A stretch of 64,000 nucleotides of DNA, taken from Rutstroemia sp. NJR-2017a BVV2. Lineage: Eukaryota > Ascomycota > Leotiomycetes > Helotiales > Rutstroemiaceae. Below, one piece after another: positions 1 to 9,813 of this stretch. Numbering within the stretch: the stretch's first letter is position 1; every line of letters starts with the position of its first letter. The DNA lies in the NCBI GenBank assembly GCA_002946415.1, contig NJPS01000051.1, positions 360,001 through 424,000 on the forward strand. The letters run 5' to 3'. The position numbers and the translations under genes are program-made. The notes under the pieces are model-generated. The model was not told the DNA's origin and did no database searches. It saw only the letters and a program-made list of their open reading frames with translations.

Positions 1-1544
1 CCCTGGGAAAAGAACATCAATGCCATACCAGTTGGGACGTCTTCTCGCGAAAGGCAGGTTTGTGCGGCGAGATTAGATTGTTGCATCCCGAGCCCTATTC
101 CAAATCCGAAAAGAACCTGCCATCCTAACCATGCGGGTAATCCACTATCCACTTTCAAAGTGGTGAAGAAACCCGTGGCGATAGAAGAAACTATTGAGCT
201 TAAGATCAGCATGGGGGTGTAGTAGCCCGCGATTCTGGTAAATATCCCGGCGATGAGATTCGCAACCACCAGGGCAAGAACAAGTGGGATGGTGTGCACA
301 CCGGAATTGATAGCATCGAGGCCTTTGATTGCTTGGAACCAGATTGGCAAGTAATATATTAGAATGAACATAGCTCCGGGATTAAAGAAAGAAAACCAAA
401 CTCCTGCCGCGATTGACCGTTGCTTGATGATACGGATTGGAACTGTGGCATTTTCTCCAGCTTGGAATTGAATGATAATGAAAAGAACCAGAAGAATACT
501 ACCAAGAGTGAGAAGAGTTATAATTCTGGCATTTGCCCATGAATACGTGTTCCCACCCCATTGTAATGCTAGCAAAAGACACACAATTCCTGGTATGAAG
601 ACGAGAGTTCCAAGCCGGTCGAACTTTTTCAGCTGTTGACGCAAAGAACCCGTATTTACACGTCCTGAAGCGTCGATAGTTATGAGCAAAACTGACACAA
701 CCAGAGCTCCTATGGGTAAGTTGATGTAGAAACACCATCTCCAGGATACTTTTGTGGTAAATACGCCTCCCAATAGTGGACCACATGCGTTTGCTAACGC
801 GAAGACACCGCCGAATAAACCCATAAATACAGGTCGTTTGCGAAGGGGGACGTTGGCTGTCATTATCAGGAGAACTCCATTGAAGATGCCTGCGGACCCT
901 AAACCGGCTGCGTGAATCATCAGTATGGAAAATGGAAAGGACCCGGATGAGCCTTACCAATGGCTCTACCAACAATGAAAGCTTTCGAATTCGGCGCAGA
1001 TCCGCATATGGCCGACTATAACCAACGTTAGCAGAAGCTCCAGATGGGACTATCAACGGTGTCACTTTCGCCAACTTCGAAAATTCCAATGGCCGCCAGA
1101 AGTACCCATTTGCAGACGTAAAACTTGTATATCTTTCCGAAAATAAGTTGTGTTGCACAGCTTGTCAAGAGATACGCTGAAGCATACCAACCGACATCTC
1201 GGATCGAGTGGAAGTCATTTGTGATTGTCGGGATCGCAGTACTAAGAATTGTTCTATCCTGTTGTGTTTCTGTGTCAGCGATGGAAGAAAGGGAGGTGAG
1301 TGGGGAGAAGGGAACCTACGAGTGCAACAAGAAACATACACAGATATAGAGACAGCATGATCACAGACAACTTGCGCCATCCTGGAAAACACTCTGCCCG
1401 ACTTGACTGAGCAGGGAGACATTGTCCTTCTGTCGTTCCACCATCGACAACCATTGGAAATGGACCTTGAATCTCATCAGACTTGTTGACAGCCGTCGAT
1501 ATTTGGACTGTTTCTGGATTTGAACACATGCTGTACTCGTACAT
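1..1544 (-). CDS. MFS multidrug/toxin efflux transporter, 3' end beyond window
   Basis: A proton-coupled major facilitator of the plasma membrane, of the fungal drug and toxin efflux type (DHA1/DHA14, TRI12/AflT-like). The ATG is at 1544. Exon 1 ends in FLVAL, an intron at 1259-1319 follows, and exon 2 opens with [16 protein letters not shown]; the joint gives the family's TM1 motif. Exon 2 carries [17 protein letters not shown] second intron ends at 1016 after CTAAC, and a third is at 908-957. After it come GRAIAGLGSAG, the antiporter motif C region (GPLLGG), [13 protein letters not shown] and a long run of membrane helices to position 1. The joint near 1070 lacks an obvious GT donor: perfect family spacing needs GGC followed by GA, whereas a GT donor at 1075 would drop two residues. 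The neighbour is a divergent Zn2Cys6 regulator, which suggests local control. The substrate cannot be told from the sequence. The family call is secure; the middle splice is not. Confidence 0.9.
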
Positions 1545-2589
1545 GGGTTACACAATGACTGCAATGGCTTGATTTATTTGAGCATCCCCAGAGACGCTGA
1601 GACTAGGTTCGGTATGGTTTGTTGAATTGAAAGGTTAGTTTTATGTGCCGGATGAGGAAGAGATAGTGAGAGGCACGAGAAACGTGAGAGAGTAGGTAAA
1701 TTGCGGCATGCAACAACAGTGAAATATCATCATTTGAGGATGAGTTGAAGGGAGGTGAAATTTGTTGCTGTAAAGAGAAGTCCAGTGAAGTGAATCAAAG
1801 TGCAGTAAAAGAAAACCAAAGATGAAGAGAGAAGTACTTGCTTCTTACACGAATCTGCCCAGGTTCGTGGTGTTGCCCATTATGTGATCTACCTTACACC
1901 TAGGTAGGAAGTACTAACTGGAATCAAATCATATAACTTTGGGCTTCATCCATTTGATCGACTTGAATTGACCATGAGGTCTTCCATGAAGATGGAAATC
2001 GCGACGGTGATGCTTTCCTCCTCTCCCCCTCCCCTCACTCCTATTTGTGCAGCCAATCAGGGTGCGAATTAAATAAAATTTATAAATGTGTGAATATGGA
2101 AAGGTGCGCTCGGGACCGATATTTTTCCGAGGTCCCGGAGGACCGACACTTGCAAAAACCGAAAGACCTCGGAAAGACACAGCCAGCGGACACGCGTTGT
2201 ATTGGAACATATGCAATCAATCATCAACACAATGTGCAAGATCTGGAATTGATGGTCGTCCTTTGCCTCTCATCTGTCCGGGAAATCGCGAATAACCTCA
2301 TAAACTCCTGCATGTGAGACTCAGAAGTTATTCCTTACAACTAACTGTCTTAGCGGTGGTGTTTGTTAATAGACCTCCAAACACCCACCATTTGCACCAT
2401 CAGCAGAAGAACTTCTTCCAAGGAGCGAAGTTCAAACGCCCGCACTTCCCGGAACTCCGGTCGGGACAGGATCTCCCTTTGTACCCATATCATTAATCTT
2501 AATCGCAATCACAAGCAATCTTTGGCAAGGAACGAACAATCCAGAAGTGCACACTCCACATTCTTCCGCTGGATACCATCTCCTCATCT
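1545..2589. promoter_or_regulatory. Divergent promoter between efflux carrier and Zn2Cys6 regulator
   Basis: About 1.05 kb with no supportable gene. It holds a perfect 11-bp inverted repeat, TTTCCGAGGTC at 2124-2134 and its complement at 2165-2175. It also holds two CGG-N4-CCG elements (2136-2145 and 2450-2459) and one CGG-N2-CCG (2111-2118). Zn2Cys6 dimers typically bind inverted CGG triplets, so these are candidate sites for the adjacent regulator or a relative. A pyrimidine-rich tract lies at about 2013-2040. Binding is inference. Confidence 0.45.
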
Positions 2590-5125
2590 ATGGAGACATC
2601 TCCTCAACCTTCTGGTGCGACGGTAGCTTCGGCTTCGACTCCAGCCCTATCTCAGCTCCCGGTACAGCAAAAGATAACTCGGGGTCACTCCTGCATACTC
2701 TGCCAGCAGCGCAAAGTGAAATGTGACCGACAAAAACCTTGCTCAAATTGTATCAGGGCACATGCAGAATGTATCCCCAGTCAACCTTCGGCACCACGTA
2801 GGAGAAGACGTAAGCTTAGTGAGCTGGATGTTGCTGCAAGACTCAGGAAATATGAACATTTGTTACGAGTCAATGGCATCAAGATTGAAGACGACGGAGT
2901 GGCAGCAGCCAGTGGGGGCAGCGGTGCTGAAGATGTTGAAGAGTCAACGTCAAGCCGCCAAGATAACGCTTCAGGCCAGACTGCCAGTTCTGCTACCGAA
3001 TCTCAATCTCTCCAATCAATGACAGGCCCTCACAAATACCGTGGTTCGAGACCTGGAGCTGGTCAATTGTTTTCTAAGCATGGGCAATCACGTTACATAG
3101 AAAAGTAGGTGTTGCCGAGGAAATCCTTTCATTAAGATCTTTGCTTGTACTCGACTGACTTCTATCAGTACTATATGGGAGAATCTTAGCAATGAATTAC
3201 AAGACCCAAAAGATGTCATCCAGGCATCGTCGGAGGAAGATGATAACTTCGATAATCCTGCCTACCCAGAACCTTCATCGCTCCTCTTGGGACACTCTTA
3301 CATGAACCTAAACTCTTTTCATCCCCAACCAGTTACAATCTTTAGATTGTGGCAGCTATTTTTGACCAACGTCAATCCTCTGGTTAAGCTCTTTCATGCT
3401 CCAAGTGTACAAGAAATGATTCTAGAGGCGACTTCGGATATGAACAACATCCCAAAGCCCACCGAAGCTTTGATGTTTGTTATATACCTCCTTGCCATAG
3501 GTTCGTTGAAGGATGATGAATGCGAAGGCATGTTTAATGAACCGAGAGCGGTACTAATATCCAGGTATTCTCATGCTGCGCAACAAGCTCTCATCAATGC
3601 CAAATTCCTCAAGTCCTTGAATTTGACTTCTCTACAAGCTTTTGTATTATTTCTGGTAAGTTGGTCCGATCAGAACTTTCTAATCGCCTACTATTGCACA
3701 TCTGGCAACTCCGGATACTGACACATATCTTTGATTAGCTTGCATCTCGTAGAAATTATGATGCACATTCGTTCTGGGTCCTAACAGGCTCAGCTACCCG
3801 AATCGGTCAAAGACTCGGCATTCATCGTGATGGGTCCTCATACAATTTGTCTCCATTCGACACCGAGATGAGAAGGAGGACATGGTGGCAAATCGTATTT
3901 CTGGATGGTTTCGCAGCAAAATTATCTGGGGCTGGATTTCCTGCTGTAAGTGCGACCCTTTTCCCCTACGGCTTTCGGTCATGATTGTCCTGTATCAGCT
4001 TCCACATAATGACCAGATACTTGACGGAGCTAACTTCTTCAACTCTAGTGGTTGGCAAAGTTCGATACAAAATTACCATTGAATGTCAGTGATAGCGATC
4101 TTACTCCTGATATGATAGAAACGCCGCCAGAACGCGAAAGCGCCACAGAAATGCTTTTCTGTTGCATTCGATATGAAGTCGCGCAAGCCATTCGAAAAGC
4201 AAATACCTACAGTCAACGGGGGAATACCCAATGGGACATGGCTATCAGCGCACAAGTGATTGCGGAAAAGGACAAGACTATCGATGAACTGGAAGCTAGA
4301 TTACAGAGCAAATACTTGAAATATTGCGATCCCTCGATACCTCTGCATCTCCTCGCTACATTCATTGCCAGATCTGTTATCTGTACGATGAGGTTGATGG
4401 CTCATCATCCTCGACAATATCCTGACAAGGGGGCAAGCATGTCACAAAAAGAGAAAGATATGGTCTTCGATAATTCATTGAAGATGCTCGAATATGATGC
4501 AATGGCCCATTCAAACAAGCTCGTGCAGAGATATCTATGGCACATACACGTGCATTTTCAACTAGATGCGTTCATATATCTGCTCAGTGAGCTTAGGTAT
4601 CGCGAGCCAAGCGATCTAGTCACCAAAGCTTGGGAGCAGATTGAAATGGCTTATGAATATCGCTCAGATATGTTGATGGAGACAAAAAGCAGTCTTTACT
4701 ATGCTCTAGGGAATTTAGTACTGAAAGCATGGGCGAAAAGAGAAGAAACTGCTGGAGATTCGGGTCAGAGCCCGTACCAGGTAACACCGCCGAGATTTAT
4801 ATCGCTCCTACGATCGCAGCGACAAAAAGAACCTCAGAAATCTATAGAAAGATTAGGCGACATCGAGAATCCGTTCAGAAATATGAGCCACTCACCAGTT
4901 GTATCATATGTCAGGCAAAAGCCTCCGGACCATATACCTCAACAAGCTCAGCCGCTCCCCATACCTCCGCCTCAAGAGAATTGGCTCAATGCGGATTTTG
5001 CGCTCGACAATTCGATGCCTGATATTACTCCTATGGACTGGGAGTACTGGCAAACATTATTGGATGGAGACCTTCCTGCGTATACAGGAGCGAATCACAC
5101 TGTCTACGGGCAAAACTGGGGATGA
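2590..5125 (+). CDS. Zn2Cys6 transcription factor with fungal-specific TF domain
   Basis: A nuclear regulator of 761 aa. Exons are 2590-3104, 3169-3655, 3739-3945 and 4049-5125; introns are 64, 83 and 103 bp with clean GT-AG ends. The zinc cluster is at residues 35-61, spaced C-x2-C-x6-C-x5-C-x2-C-x6-C, with a basic RRRRRK linker. The middle region matches the fungal_trans domain: FRLWQLFLTNVNPLVKLFH, then ATRIGQRLGIHRDGS and EMRRRTWWQI. The C-terminus is proline-rich and acidic (DITPMDWEYWQTLLDG), a plausible activation segment. The gene is transcribed away from an MFS efflux carrier, a layout common where a local regulator controls its transporter. No polyketide, peptide-synthetase or terpene gene is visible here, so a metabolite-cluster role is only possible if the cluster continues to the left. 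The target and ligand are unknown. Confidence 0.93.
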
Positions 5126-5593
5126 AATGCTCTAGGAAATTATTACCTGCTTCATCGGATCGGCGAAGTACACTTCCAACACCACTTAAGCCTTTCCGCG
5201 CATGCGAATATCCATTTCAGCAAATCAGCCTTGAGTCTGCCGCAGGATGACCGCATACACTACTGTAATGCAACTTCCTTTACCGGACTATCGGGCGACA
5301 ACTGCACCTTAGATTTGATCATACTATGGCATGTGCTATGTCTGACATAAATTCTTGCGTTATCTTCCCCGCTTCTGGAGGCTCGAATCTCACCAACAAA
5401 CCACACCGCGTACAAGCCCAAACGAGGCTATGGATTCTTCAAAGAAACCGGGCACTCTATTGCCGCATCTTGCCAATATGATGAAAAGCTGCAGCCATCG
5501 CATTCCTATATTATTGTTGGTTGATCACCCTCCAATGCGAAACATTCGCTTCTTGTCATCACCAAAAGTCTAAGTCGCAAAGTTCCCAAACTT
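5126..5593. other. Intergenic, no gene seen
   Basis: 468 bp holding the 3' flank of the Zn2Cys6 gene and the promoter of the next gene. I see no coding signal or repeat here. Confidence 0.6.
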
Positions 5594-6349
5594 ATGGCTC
5601 CAATCATCCAGCCTCAGCCACTGCCTGATCCGTCGCTGCCACAGATTACACTAGCACCTCGACAAAACAATGGCCAAGCCGTCGCAATAACCCAAACTAT
5701 CACTCACGCTAGCACCACATTTACCACAACTATCATTCTTAGTCCAGCCAGCACATCAGACTCCACACCAGCCGTTATAACCATCTCTAATACAATCCCG
5801 CCCGCCGCTACCGATCCATCTGGTCCATCGAGCGGCGTCATCGTAGGCGCAGTGCTAGGGTCTATCTTCGGGTTTCTATTCCTCTGCGTCTTGTGGTATA
5901 AATGCTGCGTTAACGGACGCTCGGCTGTCCACGTCCCGCGATACGAAAGCGAAAGCGATGACGATCGGTATCGACACAGGGAGTGGAAGAGCGGGAATAG
6001 AGGCGGTGGTGGAAGGGAATGGGAGAGAGCACATGGAGTAAGAAGACCAGAAAAAGTGGCGACGGAGAGGGGGAGAGAGAAGGTCGTTAGGACGTATAGG
6101 AGGAGGAGCGACGGGGTGGTGTATAGAGAGGAGAGGAGACCAGGGGGGGTAGTGAAGATGCAGAGGAGTGGGATGCTCGGGTGGGGCCTGTTGAGGCCGG
6201 AGGTTAGGAGGGTTGAGAGGAGGGAGAGGAGGGATACAGATCCATTGGAGTGGGGGAGCCCGGTGAGGACGTGGAGGGGACCAGAGAAAGAGAAGGGTAA
6301 AGGTGACGGTGATGGGAAGGGCGGATTGAGGTTTAATGTTGCGGATTGA
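5594..6349 (+). CDS. Single-pass membrane protein, Ser/Thr-rich N-terminus, basic tail
   Basis: An uncharacterised 251-aa product from a single exon. Residues 1-75 are rich in Pro, Thr and Ser and look like an O-glycosylated extracellular stalk, with no clear cleavable signal peptide. One hydrophobic helix follows (about residues 79-100; GVIVGAVLGSIFGFLFLCVL), then a CC pair just inside the membrane. The long cytoplasmic tail is strongly basic, with many Arg/Glu/Gly runs. The shape resembles the Mid2/WSC-type stalk-TM-tail arrangement of fungal wall sensors, but no WSC cysteine domain is present, so no function is assigned. The coding strand is C-rich early and G/A-rich after about 5950. Expression is not proven: the low-complexity tail makes this a moderate call. 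Confidence 0.65.
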   Translation: MAPIIQPQPLPDPSLPQITLAPRQNNGQAVAITQTITHASTTFTTTIILSPASTSDSTPAVITISNTIPPAATDPSGPSSGVIVGAVLGSIFGFLFLCVLWYKCCVNGRSAVHVPRYESESDDDRYRHREWKSGNRGGGGREWERAHGVRRPEKVATERGREKVVRTYRRRSDGVVYREERRPGGVVKMQRSGMLGWGLLRPEVRRVERRERRDTDPLEWGSPVRTWRGPEKEKGKGDGDGKGGLRFNVAD

Positions 6350-8337
6350 TCGGCTGGTTGGATGATTTAATGTTTGTTGTTTGGTTAACTGCTGGTGTGG
6401 CTAATGTTGTATATGCTTGAGATTATGCTTCTTTGCTGTGTTATTTCTATATCTTTGAGAACGAACCCTCGTTTGGTGTTACAGTAGGCGCATCAAGAAG
6501 CTTGGTTGGATAGGACAGATGGACGGATATCGTGGTTAGTGTTCATACTTTGACTGAATATATTGTACCTTACGGCCTTCTGTTCTGCTTGACTTCCCTA
6601 CACTTACGATATGAGTTTATTTAATCATTAATTCAACATACAGCGGTGCATCGTCTCCAAGATCATATCCACTCGACATAAATTCGTTCATCTATTCATC
6701 CATCCATCCATCCATCTATCCATTCATTGCATGCATATATATCATCACCGACCACCAACCTTTCGCATACATAAATGATTAATCACCCAGCCCACCCTAT
6801 TCCTGCTCCCAAAAATCCCATCCCCATCCCCATCTCCGATCTCTCATTCTCATCCCAATATTCCAAGTAAGTCAGACAAGTCATTCTTCCCAAATTCTAG
6901 ACCGTGTCCACTGCGCTCGTGACTACTTCGTATACTATGGGGTGTTTCTCTTGCTTTCTCCAGTTTGTTTTTCCCTTAGCATTCCCCTTTCCACTTGTCC
7001 TTCCCTAGTAAACAAGTATCGGCTGGTACCGTATTTAGTTCCATTCCAAGTCTTCATCCATACTTCGTACAGAATAAAACGGCGCCGGTTCATCCGTCCG
7101 GCTGGGCTGCAGGTGGATAAGTTACGTGATGAAGCTACCTTCGTACTCCGGTAATGCGCCCGAACAGAAAATAAATTATCGAAACATGAGATATGAGACA
7201 CCAGCGATGAGACAAAACATCTCCGGGCATTTGGGTTGGGAATATCCCCGCAATGCGATCGATGGATACTCAGGGGTCTACGCGTAGGCAGGTGAGCAGT
7301 TTGGGTGGGACGGACTGCCGTCTCAGGCGAGACAGGGGGAAGGAAAAGGGAAGGGAAGATTCTAGAACGCTGTGATGGAGAAGGAGAAACATTTATGGGA
7401 AAATAGGAAGAAAAGGAAGCTTCGGAAGAAGGAAAAGAAGAAAAGTGTCAACCTAACGGGTGTTTCGGATGAAGATGGATTGGGACTGGATTGGGAGCGG
7501 ATTGGAATTGTGTCAGTCGGGGAGCGGAATCGGTTAGCTACTGTATGATGTCGTTATTATACCTTTGTTTTTCCTGTTAAGTACAGGCAGGTACTGCGGG
7601 ATTTTGACATGTGAGTGAGCTGAGGGAGGGTATTTATTTCTGTTCATTTAGTGAATTGATAGGTGGATTTTTTATTATGAAAGAGACAAGACAAGACAAG
7701 AGAAGAAAAGACAGACAGACAGGGAGTACTTGGTACAAATCAAGGAAGACGGACAGACATACGTGGGTTGGGTACGTCTGTTGCATGGTGTGGTCGAGAA
7801 CCTCCAAGATCGATCCAGGTAAGAAGGAAGCGAAATACAAGATTTATGCAACGACGTTTTTGAGAGCGAGATATATATAACTTGGCTGGGGCTGGTGTGG
7901 GATTTGGGGATGTATATATAGACTGCGGAGGTAAAGAAGATTTTTTGATTGATTGATTGAATTGATTTGTTTTGATTTGTGGATTGTAATATTATTTGCT
8001 ATTCACTTGATATTTTCGCGGTCAAGTTGAGAAAGAAATAGGTCATTAGGAAAATATTTCTCTGAAAAACGGCACAGCACGCTCAGTACATTACAACATT
8101 ACTCTTTCGTCTACTACGTGGGGAGAAATTCGAGATACATCCAATCGTTGAGGGCGCAATAAGTTACAAGAAATTAAAAGTTGGGCGAGATACAGTACAT
8201 CAATTCACATACAAAGAGACGAACTCCCCGGACCCGAAGAAACAACTTCCCTCCAGAAAAACCACCTACCCATCGAAAGATAGTCAATTTCTCTCTCTTT
8301 TGAATTCGAAGACAAACAAACAAACCACCAACCAAAA
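6350..8337. other. 2-kb intergenic region with simple repeats
   Basis: No supportable gene. A CATC-type tetranucleotide tract lies at about 6696-6728. Purine-rich stretches (7330-7470, 7680-7720) and a GATT/ATTG-rich segment near 7940-7985 follow. Short open frames here have no domain or codon signal. The last 100 bp, rich in CAAA/ACCA, look like the 5' leader of the next gene. Confidence 0.6.
6696..6728. repeat. CATC tetranucleotide microsatellite
   Basis: Four perfect CATC/ATCC units followed by diverged CTAT and CATT units; intergenic. Confidence 0.8.
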
Positions 8338-9232
8338 ATGTGCGAATACCTCCTAACACACCACCCATGCACACACGCTTCGCTGCTGCTGCTCTCGACG
8401 TGTGAAAAGGTGAAAGCGAAATCGGGTAGCGGGCAGGAACGAACAGGAAGCAGACAGGAGCAGGGAGGAAGAGGTAGTAGCGCTGGTGGGAGACCATGTC
8501 CGTTTGAGAAGAGGAAGTCGGGACAGGGGTATCGAGAGGTGTGGGCGGGGGAAAATTGTAAGGAGTGTTGTGTTAGGGGGGAGGAGGAGGGGGGTGGGTT
8601 GGTGAGTCTTTGAGTTTCTTTTTTGTTTGTGTTTTTTCTTGGTTTTGGTTGGGGGTTGCTGGGGAATGGTGAGCAGGGTCAGGGGGTAGTGAGGAGGAGG
8701 AAGATGATGATGATGGGATTTGGTGCAGAATTCGAGGGAGAGTTGGGACTTTATATGAGTTGAGAGACGAATATAAACGAGGAAGCGAGGAGAAAAGAAC
8801 ACAGAAGCCGCACAAAACCAAATAAGAGACAAGCGTCTCATCCTCACCCTCTCCCTAACTCCTCCCTCTCCCTCATTACCCTTTCCCCCAACACCAACAC
8901 CACCACCACCATCTCCAACCCCACCACACTCACACTCACACTCTCCCCCCTAAACCAACAGACCAACTAACAAACCCTCCCAGGCAGTTAAAAAAGACAC
9001 CTTCCGGGACATCGTCCGCGGCCTCCTCGGCACAGAAATAGACGGCTCGCGCCTCGACACCGCAGGGAGCGCGCATACGGGACGGAGATTCGTGAGTAGT
9101 AGTGGAGGGCTGAGTGCGGGGGGGAGGTTAACTTCAGGGTATGGGAGTGGGAATCGCAGCGGGAGCGGGAGTGGGAATGGGAGAGAGGGGATGCGTTCGG
9201 TTTCTGCGGGGGGAGGGTCGGTTGTTTGTTAG
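8338..9232 (+). CDS. Small Cys/His-rich protein of unknown function
   Basis: The predicted product is 170 aa from two exons, 8338-8601 and 8984-9232, around a long 382-bp GT-AG intron in phase 0. The ATG sits in a good context (CAAAAATG). The N-terminus MCEYLLTHHPCTH, then STCEKVKAK, and later CPF and CKECC give Cys/His spacing like the small putative zinc-binding proteins scattered in filamentous fungi. I do not recognise a named family. Exon 2 begins with a helix-like segment, DTFRDIVRGLLG, and ends in a Gly/Ser/Arg-rich tail. Both exons start C-rich and end G-rich on the coding strand. The exon pairing rests on frame and splice signals only. Confidence 0.55.
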
Positions 9233-9813
9233 GGAGAGAGGAGAGGGGGAGAGAGGGATTTATGAGGTGTTATATGGTTGAAAGGATTGATTATAGCGCG
9301 GTGCATGCAAATCAAGGGCTGGGAACTGGACTGGGTATAGCGGGAAGGGATGGCGTTACGGGACGGACGGATGGGAGATGTATGTATGCACACTAGATAC
9401 CATATTTATTAATTCCTGAAGAGCAAATCACGACTCTTCTCATTGTCCAGATCATTGACGTTAGCCTTTCATTTGTGATGCTGTTAGTTATATGAAGATC
9501 TGCTATGCGGATGCAAATATTTTGATTTGCTAACTAATGCTTCGTATATCATACTTGTTAGATCATAGTAATTATTAATGTTAACTCCTAAGGAAGCTCT
9601 CCATGTATAATGATGTAGCCCATTCTTCGGGCTAGCTAATCCACCCACCCATCAGATGCAATACTCCAAAAAAGGCCTCCCCATCAATAACCAATTATCT
9701 ATCATCTCATAAAATAAATCTCGCAAAATAGTTCCGTGTATCCGAATTCCTCACCAACTAACCAACTTCCAATCGTCCTAGCCCATCCATTACCCAACAC
9801 ACATCACATCACA
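9233..9813. other. Intergenic, convergent 3' flanks
   Basis: 581 bp between convergent genes, AT-richer than its surroundings. No gene or repeat is seen except pyrimidine-rich sequence near 9780-9840. Confidence 0.6.

Noticed and set aside
1..5125. Complete secondary-metabolite cluster
   Set aside because: Only a transporter and a regulator are visible; no biosynthetic enzyme occurs in the window.
6776..6935. Short plus-strand peptide frame followed by GTAAGT
   Set aside because: The only nearby acceptor would make a 34-bp intron, too short, and the peptide is low-complexity Pro/Ile.
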